The notes beneath the pieces are model-generated. The model was not told where the DNA came from. It saw only the letters and a list, made by a program, of their open reading frames with translations, and made no database searches. Below, in pieces: positions 8,603 through 16,409 of a DNA stretch of 16,616 nt. The translations under genes and the position numbers were made by a program. Origin of the DNA: Acanthaster planci. Lineage: Eukaryota > Echinodermata > Asteroidea > Valvatida > Acanthasteridae. The DNA lies in the NCBI RefSeq assembly GCF_001949145.1, contig NW_019091590.1, positions 165,991-182,606 of the forward strand, given 5' to 3'. The first letter of the stretch is position 1. Each line of letters begins with the position of its first letter.

Positions 8603-8856
8603 TGTGACCCACTCTGTGAAAACGAGTCTTAAGTTGCGAGAGCAACTTTAGAATAAGAAGTCCCTTAGAATAATTTTGCACAGTGTAAATTGATAGGAAC
8701 CCATAGCATTTTTCACCATGGAGTATCCACTTTCATCAGGATGCCAAACTGAGGGATACGTCAAAACAAAAAACTCAATTTTCTCTTTCCAATACAAATG
8801 AAAACTCAAAAAGTGGCTCTGGCAACTTAAGACTCATTTTCACAGAGTGGGTCACA
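8603..8856. mobile_element. MITE-like inverted-repeat element with 47-bp terminal arms
   Basis: The left arm (8603-8649) and the right arm (8810-8856) are reverse complements at 44 of 47 positions. Both begin TGTGACCCACTCTGTGAAAA reading inward. The 160-bp interior has no meaningful open frame, so the element cannot encode its own transposase. Long near-perfect arms around a small non-coding core are typical of a miniature inverted-repeat transposable element. No target-site duplication is obvious at the borders, so the class is unassigned. A related solo arm at 5767-5815 in another intron of the same gene supports a family. Confidence 0.65.
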
Positions 8857-8972
8857 TATTTTCATTGCGTAAATAGAATAGAATAAAAAATGGCTTTTCT
8901 GACATCACTCCTATTTCTGTATAGGAATACTGTATTTTTCTTATTTACAATTCTTGTTTTATCGTCTATCAG

Positions 8973-9098
8973 CTATTTCTTCGCCTTGTCAAACTAATCC
9001 TTGCTTGAACGGTGGGCAATGTTCAGTAGTTGTTGGAGCCTGTACAACGTACACATGTAACTGTCCAGCTGGGTTTAACGGAGTCAACTGCGAGAATG
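8973..9098 (+). CDS. EGF-like exon 6 (EGF6), seven cysteines
   Basis: This phase 1-1 exon of 42 codons has cysteines at residues 6, 11, 17, 24, 29, 31 and 40. The canonical six are 6, 11, 17, 29, 31 and 40. Cys24 (G-A-C-T-T-Y-T-C) matches the first extra Cys of the eight-Cys domains, but the second extra position is the ordinary Gly34 (C-P-A-G-F-N-G). It is the mirror image of EGF1, which has only the second extra Cys. Cys24 therefore has no obvious partner within the domain. The donor GTAAGT is a perfect consensus. The domain is the last of the variant block and is followed by canonical six-Cys EGFs. Confidence 0.92.
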
Positions 9099-9550
9099 GT
9101 AAGTGGAAAACTTTGAAGCCTGCCCATCTTGTTATTCCTGTTAAGTTTTTTTCACAAGCAGTGTTTTTTTCCGCACAGCAACTTAGAGTAACCCAGTTAA
9201 AAAGTCCTAAGTTGGTTAACATCTCATCTTCCAAGTTGGCCCTGTTTTTCCTTGTTTGTGTTGACATGTTCATCATGTTAATTGAATAATCCAATGACCA
9301 AAATCAGAAACCGTGACTGCATTGGTAACAGCCTTGTAGGATGTATGTGCTAAAAGACTCTTCATCCGATGTGATGGTCTGACCTTGCCCAAACACCCAG
9401 ACCTCAGGTTAAATTACAAAGGGGCTTGAGTGTGTTGTGCTGAGTGGGAGTTGTCTATTATGTGTTTGTTTTGATGTAACCTTAGGCTTGGAGACTAACA
9501 TAATGTGAATACCGTTTGTCGTAAACTTCTTCTTTGTTTCCTGCCTGCAG
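9099..9550 (+). other. Intron EGF6-EGF7 (452 bp)
   Basis: No exon, RNA gene or repeat is recognised. The acceptor region TTCTTTGTTTCCTGCCTGCAG before 9551 has a clear pyrimidine tract. Confidence 0.6.
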
Positions 9551-9685
9551 TGGTGACAGTCAATCCGAATGCTTGTAACAGCTTCCCCTGCCAGAATGAT
9601 GGTACCTGTCTCACTATGGATGGTGCTTACTACATCTGTCTCTGCCCCAATCAGTACGTTGGCCTCAACTGCCAGTACTTCCAAG
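9551..9685 (+). CDS. EGF-like exon 7 (EGF7), canonical six cysteines
   Basis: This phase 1-1 exon of 45 codons has cysteines at residues 9, 14, 20, 30, 32 and 41. It is the first ordinary EGF after the variant block. C1-N-S-F-P-C2 fits the O-glucose consensus C-x-S-x-[PA]-C, and C2-Q-N-D-G-T-C3 fits the O-fucose consensus C-x4-[ST]-C. Both are known from Notch-type EGF domains; occupancy here is inferred only. Gln35 replaces the usual Gly after C5. The donor is GTACAG. The following intron is only 150 bp (9686-9835). Confidence 0.9.
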
Positions 9686-9835
9686 GTACAGTGACACAAA
9701 GTCTTCATTTTTTCTCCTCAATTTTTAATTCGAATATTTTGGGATTTGGAACATTAGTGGGAAGCACTCCTAGTAGGAAGTACTGAGCGCTGTATACACA
9801 AGAAAATGAATTTGTTTTTTCCCGACCGTGGTTAG

Positions 9836-10003
9836 CGACCACACCTGGTTCGATAGACGCTTGTGCAACATCACCATGCCAAAATGGTGCCAGATGCATC
9901 AACAGCTACAACAGCATCAGCAATATCATCTTTGGCAACTCCCAGACCTACACCTGCGTTTGTACGGACGGATTCACAGGTGCAAACTGCGGATCGCTAA
10001 CAG
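9836..10003 (+). CDS. EGF-like exon 8 (EGF8), canonical six cysteines with long C3-C4 loop
   Basis: This phase 1-1 exon of 56 codons has cysteines at residues 10, 15, 21, 41, 43 and 52. The C3-C4 loop is 19 residues (I-N-S-Y-N-S...), about twice that of the neighbours. C5-T-D-G-F-T-G-A-N-C6 fits the EOGT O-GlcNAc consensus C-x-x-G-[FYL]-[ST]-G-x(2-3)-C. S-I-D-A-C before C1 is only partly like a calcium-binding EGF. Two phase-1 acceptors compete: GGTTAG ending at 9835 (chosen, nearer the pyrimidine tract) and TCGATAG ending at 9856. The second would remove seven residues and leave D-A-C at the start. The donor is GTAATG. Confidence 0.87.
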
Positions 10004-10898
10004 GTAATGGAATGATGCTTTAATCGCTGCATGTGCACTGTGTCAGAATGGTAGGCAGCACCGTGGGGGATACAAGCAATTTACACAAACCGATGTTCAG
10101 TGTTGCATCCACGGGCTGGATGCAGCTCAAGATGCGATGTCACAAATTTGCTCTCTGTAGACTGCATGCTGAACCACCCTTTCGCTGATAACGAAGAGAG
10201 AGGCCGGACCATTGTCAATTTGTGTTGCTGCTGTGCACTTGGCACCCACACAAACATCCTTTGGCTTTGCATTAGATGCTAATTTATAATTTCCAGGAGA
10301 TTGTTTATAACTACGCCTGAGAGGAACACCATAATCTAGCTAGATGGTTGCATGAAAAAAAAAAAGAAGTAACGTTTTTGACAAAACCATTTGAAATTTT
10401 TAATTTTTGAAATTTGTGTTGACGTTGTAACTCAAAAAGGTATTTACGAATGGGAGAATAGGTGCTGATAGCATCCATCACCTTTGCCTCAGACACTATA
10501 AGCATCCAACCTCTTGATCCAAGCACGTATTTATACCCTTATTTGAAAAAGAATCTGTACCATACAGGCACAACAGAAGTGCACACACATGATGTCTCGG
10601 CCACAAGGTTCGTTGTCACCAAGGCATGCAGTCCTTGTTTTGTGGAAGGATAACTCCTTGCTCACTTCCTCCAATTCTTAATAGACCAGGTGTTGCAGAA
10701 CAATTCAAGTACCAACATATGATTTTTAAAAACAAATTTAACATCTTCGTGTTTGGGGAATTCGGCCCTCTAAATTTTACGCAAGATATCCTTGAATCTT
10801 AAAACCTGAATCCTTTGGTAAAAATCAAAGCTGCACAGGATTAACAGAAAGATTTTTTTTCTGCTAATGAACTGAACCCTGTGTCCGTCTACCCACAG
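10004..10898 (+). other. Intron EGF8-EGF9 (895 bp)
   Basis: No exon of the right phase, RNA gene or clear repeat is recognised. An open frame at 10462-10653 contains an acceptor-like TTTGCCTCAG, but no phase-1 donor follows and the cysteine pattern does not fit an EGF. The acceptor is GTCCGTCTACCCACAG before 10899. Confidence 0.6.
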
Positions 10899-11054
10899 TG
10901 AGCTTTCCCTTGCTCAACATCTGTCTGCTGGGAACCAAACCACCATGCCAGCGTGGGGCAACATGCTCCAATGCGTACCATAGCTATGACCAAGACGTTG
11001 ATTATGTCTGCAACTGCCCTGTTGGATTTGTTGGTCACAACTGCGAACTCCAAG
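10899..11054 (+). CDS. EGF-like exon 9 (EGF9), canonical six cysteines with expanded loops
   Basis: This phase 1-1 exon of 52 codons has cysteines at residues 9, 17, 23, 38, 40 and 49. The C1-C2 spacing is seven residues (L-L-G-T-K-P-P), against four in the other EGFs here, and the C3-C4 loop is 14 residues and Asp/Tyr-rich. C2-Q-R-G-A-T-C3 fits the O-fucose consensus C-x4-[ST]-C. C5-P-V-G-F-V-G-H-N-C6 is an ordinary end. The donor is GTATTC, a weak but usable site. The longer spacings make it the least typical EGF of the block, but cysteine order and borders are clear. Confidence 0.85.
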
Positions 11055-11466
11055 GTATTCACCCTGGGCAGGAGAGCCCCCTTATCGGTGAAAAAAGCCA
11101 TGTTGGTCAGGAGTGTTCATTTTTTTGGTAGCGATGTGACTCCAGCACTTTTCATTTCATAGTCATTCGTGAACCAGCAATGCGCAGTGACTACCAAAGG
11201 AGCTTCTGTTGCTAGGAAAATTTCACTGTCGCCTGGTCCAACTCAGAGCCTGTAGACCCAAAGAAATTTGATGTAGAAAAATTTGTTTACTGTTGTTTTT
11301 TGAGGTTTTTCAACCGTAATATTTCGATTGTAAAGTATGCAGCCACAGTCTTGAAATTTCCAGAACGAAATTTCAGTTTTCTTTTCTTTTCTCTATTGAG
11401 GCAAAATTTGTTCAGTTTTGTGTTGATTCTTATGCTAGTAAGGTCTTGTTCTTCATCCTATTTCAG
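11055..11466 (+). other. Intron EGF9-EGF10 (412 bp)
   Basis: Nothing recognised apart from a short TTTTCTTTTCTTTTC run near 11378-11392. The acceptor is CATCCTATTTCAG before 11467. Confidence 0.6.
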
Positions 11467-11586
11467 TACCAGATCCATGCTCCAGTGGACCCTGTCAAAA
11501 TGGTGGCCAGTGTCAGGTCTTGCAGAACGCCTTCCTCTGCATTTGCCAGCCTGGATTCTCTGGCACAAGATGCGAAAACTCACAAG
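11467..11586 (+). CDS. EGF-like exon 10 (EGF10), canonical six cysteines
   Basis: This phase 1-1 exon of 40 codons has cysteines at residues 5, 10, 16, 25, 27 and 36 and the textbook pattern C-x4-C-x5-C-x8-C-x-C-x8-C. C1-S-S-G-P-C2 fits the O-glucose consensus, and C5-Q-P-G-F-S-G-T-R-C6 fits the EOGT O-GlcNAc consensus. Q-N-G-G-Q precedes C3. The donor is GTGGGT. It is the last EGF before the protein returns to HYR domains. Confidence 0.92.
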
Positions 11587-11744
11587 GTGGGTTGGCCTTT
11601 CAATCCCATTTGTTTTTACGTAGTGCACTATGGTCCCTCATTTTCTTACGGTTGAGAAAAACAGGAGGTAAACATTGATTTGCTTGTACTGCAAGCACTT
11701 TTTCATCTTGAGTTCTTGGTCACACTTTTCTCTTCATGTTGCAG

Positions 11745-11809
11745 TGGATAAGCCTAACTTAAAACCTCGTCATATTCAAAACTATCACCTACTGTTCACA
11801 GTAACATAA
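11745..11809 (+). other. HYR-like decoy or possible alternative terminal exon
   Basis: TTTTCTCTTCATGTTGCAG is followed by TGGATAAG, the same phase-1 V-D start used by HYR1 to HYR4. The frame then runs 20 codons (no cysteine, no HYR body) to TAA at 11807. It could be the stump of a decayed HYR exon, an alternative 3' terminal exon that ends the protein after the EGF block, or chance. No AATAAA polyadenylation signal stands out shortly downstream. Confidence 0.25.
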
Positions 11810-12134
11810 ACAGATGGTGCTGTGAAGGGTTACGCTATAACTGACTTTGCTCTTTAGCATCACTCCAACCGATGTGTTGGTTTTGATTTTTCCAACAAAC
11901 TACATTAATGCCAAGTTGCCAGACACACAAGAGCATTAAATTTTATGAAAATTGCTACAGAGCATCAACATCAATAGCCTACAGGCTATTAAAGGACATT
12001 TGACATTCTGCGCAGTCAGCGACATTTTGCACTTTCGTTCTGTGGCAGCCATTGCCTACTGCGATGTGGATGTGATGTTTTAGCACCATCAGGGACCTTG
12101 GCCTCAGAGCTGGTACTTTGAGTCCCTCAGGTGT

Positions 12135-12479
12135 TTAAACAAGATATCCAACATCACAGTAGTCAATGATCATTTTGTTCATGTTGGTCACTAAATTAAT
12201 CAAACAAGAGTCTTTGTCCGTTGCAGCACAAAAAGTTGTATGACGTGCAGACCCAGTACATTGCAACATCCCTTTGTGTTGGTATTGCTTGACAGCAACA
12301 TCTTTACGTCCGTATAAACCTCCTTGAGGATAATCTTCATGTTTAGAAACTTTGTACAAAGAAATTAACTTCAAACAAACCTCAACCATTGACCAATATT
12401 TCAGCGCTCCAACAGCTGATCCTATTATATACCTGCTGTTATTAAGGGAATAAATGTGTGCTTGGCTTGTCTTAACCAT
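12135..12479 (-). other. Antisense open frame of 114 codons, unrecognised
   Basis: This open frame on the minus strand lies inside the EGF10-HYR4 intron. I see no domain signature, signal peptide or membrane segment, and no evidence of splicing. It might be a remnant of transposon coding sequence or chance. Confidence 0.15.
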
Positions 12480-12903
12480 GCATTTAAAACCAGCTCAGTA
12501 GAATGGAAAGTCAGTGTATGATGGATTTCCAACAATTTTGTTCTAGAATTTTACTTTCATTTTCCCAAACTCCTATTCCGTTTTATGGTATACATCTTGT
12601 GCAAGTTGTCCAAAAGAATCTCCCTATATGGACTTGGCGTGTGCGAGGCAAGCCACGTGCAGTCAGACCAAGAATCAATTAAATTGTCTCATATCCAGGT
12701 GCCAGCATGTGATTTATGCAGCAGGCATTATCACTTCTCGGCGGGCATTATCAAATGTTTATATACGGTCAAGTTGCATAGGGACACTGTCTGAGGTATT
12801 TATGAATAGAGTTTATTAATATCAAGAGTACATAGAAGAAAGTAGCAGAGGTACAGGTGACTAATCTGGTCCCTGAGTTTTGGTTTAGGCTTTGGGGCTG
12901 ACT

Positions 12904-12936
12904 AGTTACTGATATCATATTGTGATATCACTAACT
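12904..12936. repeat. Short perfect-looking hairpin
   Basis: AGTTACTGATATCA (12904-12917) and TGATATCACTAACT (12923-12936) are reverse complements at 13 of 14 positions, with a 5-base loop. It lies about 120 bases upstream of the HYR4 acceptor. No function is apparent. Confidence 0.5.
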
Positions 12937-13055
12937 CATGAAATCCAACGGTGAATGCAATACCTGTTTTTATTACCCAATCATATGATCACCTGGGGCC
13001 ATTAAAATACCCTATACAAGACAGAGGTTTAACCAACTCGTCTTTGGGTTTGCAG

Positions 13056-13301
13056 TGGACACCCAGCCGCCAGTCATCATCAACTGCCCCAATGACATCT
13101 CCCAAACCACTCCCAACCCCAATGGCCAGGCAGTGTTCTGGACTCCCCCCACTGCCACAGACAACGCCGGCGTGCCGACCATCTTCTATCAGTCCCACAG
13201 CCCAGGCAGCCAGTTTGCAGCTGGAGCCACCCTTGTCAGCTACATTTTCGTGGACAGCTCGTTCAACTTTGACGTCTGCCAGTTTTACATCTTTCTCATG
13301 A
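13056..13301 (+). CDS. HYR domain exon 4 (HYR4), divergent C-terminal motif
   Basis: This phase 1-1 exon of 82 codons encodes a HYR domain. It shows V-D-T-Q-P-P, Cys11 in N-C-P, P-P-T-A-T-D-N-A-G and H-S-P-G-S-Q-F. The usual D-x-x-G-N before the second Cys is D-S-S-F-N-F-D-V-C75, so the Gly-Asn turn is lost and the end F-Y-I-F-L-M is unusually hydrophobic. It is the shortest HYR here. The codons are visibly more GC-rich than the surrounding introns. The donor GTAAGT is a perfect consensus; the last base A makes the next split codon ACG (Thr). The antisense open frame over this exon is a shadow. Confidence 0.9.
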   Translation, partial: WTPSRQSSSTAPMTSPKPLPTPMARQCSGLPPLPQTTPACRPSSISPTAQAASLQLEPPLSATFSWTARSTLTSASFTSFS

Positions 13302-14433
13302 GTAAGTAACTCTCGCCACAATGAAAACAATATCAGTAAGGGGCAGCCTATCAAATGGAAATTCTTAAATCTCACTAAATCCTGAACTCATGCAAACAAC
13401 TAGTCAGACACATATGTTCCATGATGAAAACCTCTCCAAGACCAAAGACTAAAACCCTAGCAGTCCGACAGTTTTCGACTGAGATTGTTTTCTTGGTTGA
13501 AATATGTTGAAATAAATTTCAGTGGCATACGCATACATATAATAGAAAGATATTCTTCAAGTGTCCAAAAACTTTCTGCAAATAGGACGGTGACATACAA
13601 TGAAAATGTATTACCCTGCTGTCTGGCGCATGTAAAAATCTAAGCATTTTGCTTCTTTCATTCTGACTTCCTTGTGAGGAGGTTAGACAGATTTTGAAAC
13701 TGCTGAATCAGTCAAATTTGCCTTGAATGAAATAACTTTCAAACTTTCAGGTATTCTTCTGAGACTAGCAACATTGTAAAGTTAACTTCAGGACGAATTG
13801 CATACATAGACATCACTAATTTTTCCATACAGTAATATATCCATCTTCAGAATGCAAGCCGCTCTGAGCAGAACAAAAGAAGGCGCGTGGTTTTTTTTGG
13901 TACTCACGGCGTAGGTGCGCCATGAGGCATGCAAGTATATGCGTGTTTGACGCGGAGCTGACGCTGAGTATGTTTGTAACCACCTGTCTTTCTTTCGCCG
14001 TTTGGGGGTGCACTTCAGCCCGGGGCGGACGACGTGTCCAAAAGGCCAAGTTCAGTAGGAAAATATTAAGGCTTCTAATACCAGTCTCATAGGGTTTGTG
14101 CACGAGGTAATCAAGTGGTGTCAGGGTACGGAACTCTTCCTTTAAAAAAATGGAGACAGAAAGCTTAAGCTCCAATCTCAAGGCATCCATGTCCAGTTTT
14201 AAGTCAAAGTAGCCATTCTTTGTTGTTCTGATGGAGACAAGGGATGCTTTATCTAATTTCTCATTAGCAAACTGGCATGTGCCGCTACACATTAGCAAAC
14301 AAAATTTGAAAATGAAGCACGGAGTTGATTTTGTAAATCCATTTGACAATGTAGAAACGTGCTCTTAAGGGGCCAACATTTCACTGTAAAACGCGAGTGT
14401 TGAATTATTTTTTTTTTCTGCTTTACAACATAG
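13302..14433 (+). other. Intron HYR4-HYR5 (1,132 bp)
   Basis: It carries a 177-codon antisense open frame (13816-14349) in a locally GC-richer stretch. A short direct repeat, CATTAGCAAAC, occurs twice near 14262 and 14290. I see no + strand exon. The acceptor is TTTTTTCTGCTTTACAACATAG before 14434. Confidence 0.6.
13816..14349 (-). other. Long antisense open frame (177 codons), unknown
   Basis: This is the longest open frame in the window outside the exons and runs opposite to the host gene, inside one intron. It ends in TAG at 13816. The stretch about 13870-14060 is richer in GC than nearby intron DNA. The translation has a Leu/Lys/Asp-rich middle, a basic R-R-P-P-R segment and an S-S-A-S-N region. 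I recognise no domain, no clear signal peptide and no transposase or reverse transcriptase motif. It could be an exon of a nested gene on the other strand, a decayed retrogene, a transposon piece or chance. No convincing minus-strand polyadenylation signal was seen just beyond the stop. Confidence 0.25.
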
Positions 14434-14691
14434 CGGCCAGTGTTGACACTGTTGCCCCAATTATAACTGGCTGTCCCTTCGGTCAGACGGTCAATGCTCC
14501 TGCTGGATCCACCACAGCCATCGCCGGGTGGATCGAACCCACAGCCACAGACAACTCGGGTCAGCAGCCACAGCAAACCAGGTCCCACGGTCCTGGCACG
14601 GCTTTCCAGCTTGGCTACACTGAAGTAAGGTACACATTCAGAGATGCAACGGGGAACCAGGCCACTTGCTCATTCCTGATCAACGTCGTAG
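14434..14691 (+). CDS. HYR domain exon 5 (HYR5)
   Basis: This phase 1-1 exon of 86 codons encodes a HYR domain. V-D-T-V-A-P starts at residue 4, Cys14 lies in G-C-P, I-E-P-T-A-T-D-N-S-G follows, then H-G-P-G-T-A-F, V-R-Y-T-F-R-D-A-T-G-N and Cys79 in T-C-S-F. The exon begins three residues earlier than HYR1 to HYR4 (T-A-S before V-D). The donor after 14691 is GTGGGT. A neighbouring GTAAAG four bases later would be phase 2 and break the frame into HYR6. Confidence 0.92.
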
Positions 14692-16151
14692 GTGGGTAAA
14701 GGTCGTCACCGCCTCCGTGAACTAACACTCAGCTGCTGGTTGGGTACACTTCATGAACACCATGCAATGAGTAATTTTGGCTCTGCAAACTGACTTTATA
14801 GTATGTATGCACTCTGTGCATTTTCGTATATAATGTAAAGATTTTAGTTTTTACCATCTTACATGCGAGCACGTTATGGTTGTGCAGTTCAGAGAAAAAT
14901 TCTTGAAAGGTGCAGTCCCACATATGCAGCTGTTCATAACTGGCAAAATTATTGAAAAGCATATGTGATTTAAAGATAGTTGTGGGATAATTTTTGTGGG
15001 AAAGCTGTCATTTAAAGAAAGTTACAAAAGAAAGCCATTCTCAACAGTTTGTCTGAAGATGTTTTTTGGGGAATTGCTTTTAGAAGTTCATTTTAAAATT
15101 TGACATGATGTGCACGTGCGTTCAATTACTATAATGCACTGGTTCAGTTTGCAATATCTCAAATCTACTGTCGGCTGAATGAAAGCATGCCCCAGACACT
15201 GAGTTGGGGCATTATTCAAAACATTACTCGAAACCTGTTGATTCAAATCAATTCTAGAATTTTTTTGGGGGGGGAATATATAGCATTCACTGAGCTCAGA
15301 CTTCATAGTATAAGTTTTAAAGCACCATTCAGTAGAGTTTGAACACTCACATTGCCGCAGACAGACATAATGCACAAATGATGGACTTTACCTTTAACAG
15401 GTAGATATGAATTCTCTCCATCACTGTATTTATAGGATATAGTTATTACTTAACTAAAAATTGTTATGACTTCAAAATTAAGAACAGTTTCAGTTGTTGA
15501 AAACAACAGATGTAAAACTTTGTGTCAGTTTGTGATGTCAGTGATAAAGTATTAGTCAAATACAGCCTTCATTAGCCTGTTATGCAGTAATAGTTGTAGT
15601 CATACAAGTCTTTAAAAATCACGAGTCATAAGCCTATCACAGGTAATAAAATTGACAATTATTTAGGTAAGCTATGGCAAGGGCACTGCTTTTTTGCATA
15701 ATTAATCCATTGTTTCATTCTTTGGAGTTTGCCTTTGTGATTCTGACTTGTAGTTGACTGCATTGCATTGCATTGCATCCACTGGAGCTGGGAATCTTCA
15801 CGATTAGTTTTGACTTTTGTAAATGGGAAAAGAATGCTCCGATTTTTGGCATGGCCAGTTTTTAAGTAAGGTTCAAATCCCACCTGTGCTGACACATGCG
15901 TTGAGTTTTTAATCTTTGTCCAGTTTCATCAGATTCATTGTATCCTGGCATATTTCTCCCTCCTACAACTGCACTCTGTCCCTTGTCTGTTAACCATGGG
16001 TGTTGTCAGAAAAAATTCAGTGGCTTGATGTCTGGAAGGACTTGTCTGTTTCACTTCGAAGATGGAAGTGAGAACGGTAAGAACCCTCCCTTTGACCTAT
16101 CACAATAAGATGAGCATAAAAAATAGTAAAATTTGGTCAACTCTACCCCAG
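14692..16151 (+). other. Intron HYR5-HYR6 (1,460 bp)
   Basis: No exon is recognised. A (TGCAT)4-type microsatellite lies at 15759-15778. GGTTCAAATCC at about 15869-15879 resembles a tRNA B-box, but no T-stem or A-box at the right distance supports a tRNA or intact SINE. The acceptor is GGTCAACTCTACCCCAG before 16152. Confidence 0.6.
15759..15778. repeat. Short pentanucleotide microsatellite (TGCAT)
   Basis: Four consecutive copies of TGCAT are seen. It is an ordinary intronic simple repeat. Confidence 0.7.
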
Positions 16152-16409
16152 GTCAGGATACAAGCAGCGTGAACGTTGTCAACTGCCCCTCCCAAGGGGT
16201 GACTGTCACGGCCCCCCAGGGTGCCACCCAAGCCGCTGTCACCTGGACAGAGCCCACTGCCACTGATAACTTTGGTCAACTGATAACAAACGTCATACGC
16301 TCTCACCAGCCAGGCCAACTTTTCAACACTGGTCCGACCCAGGTCACCTACCAGTTCACTGCTAATTCTGGGAGCCAGGGTGTTTGCCGTTTCACAGTGA
16401 CTGTCATCG
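16152..16409 (+). CDS. HYR domain exon 6 (HYR6), divergent N-terminus
   Basis: This phase 1-1 exon of 86 codons encodes a HYR domain. Cys12 lies in N-C-P, then V-T-W-T-E-P-T-A-T-D-N-F-G, S-H-Q-P-G-Q-L-F, V-T-Y-Q-F, and Cys79 in V-C-R-F-T-V-T-V. Two hallmarks are altered. The V-D-x-x-x-P opening is replaced by Q-D-T-S-S-V-N-V, and the D-x-x-G-N turn reads A-N-S-G-S. The acceptor is CTACCCCAG ending at 16151, chosen because it gives phase 1. Another AG five bases later would give phase 0. The donor is GTGAGA, followed by a 195-bp intron (16410-16604). Confidence 0.9.

Larger units (their letters stand above)
8256..8972 (+). other. Intron EGF5-EGF6 (717 bp)
   Basis: It contains a short degenerate tandem duplication (8488-8535) and a 254-bp inverted-repeat element (8603-8856). 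Otherwise it is AT-rich intron sequence. The acceptor is TTTTATCGTCTATCAG before 8973. Confidence 0.65.
11587..13055 (+). other. Intron EGF10-HYR4 (1,469 bp)
   Basis: No normal exon is found. A strong acceptor-like site followed by V-D lies at 11744/11745 and reads 20 codons to a stop. A 114-codon minus-strand open frame at 12135-12479 has no recognised domain. A 14-bp-stem hairpin lies at 12904-12936. The acceptor is TCTTTGGGTTTGCAG before 13056. Confidence 0.6.

Noticed and set aside
10462-10653. Candidate extra exon in the EGF8-EGF9 intron
   Set aside because: An acceptor-like TTTGCCTCAG exists but no phase-1 donor follows, and C-S-P-C does not fit an EGF.
12989-13375. 128-codon minus-strand frame and an alternative + frame over HYR4
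   Set aside because: Both are shadows of the HYR4 exon, caused by its GC-rich codons.
15845-15890. tRNA or tRNA-derived SINE suggested by GGTTCAAATCC
   Set aside because: The bases flanking the loop do not form a T-stem beyond two pairs and no A-box lies at the right distance.
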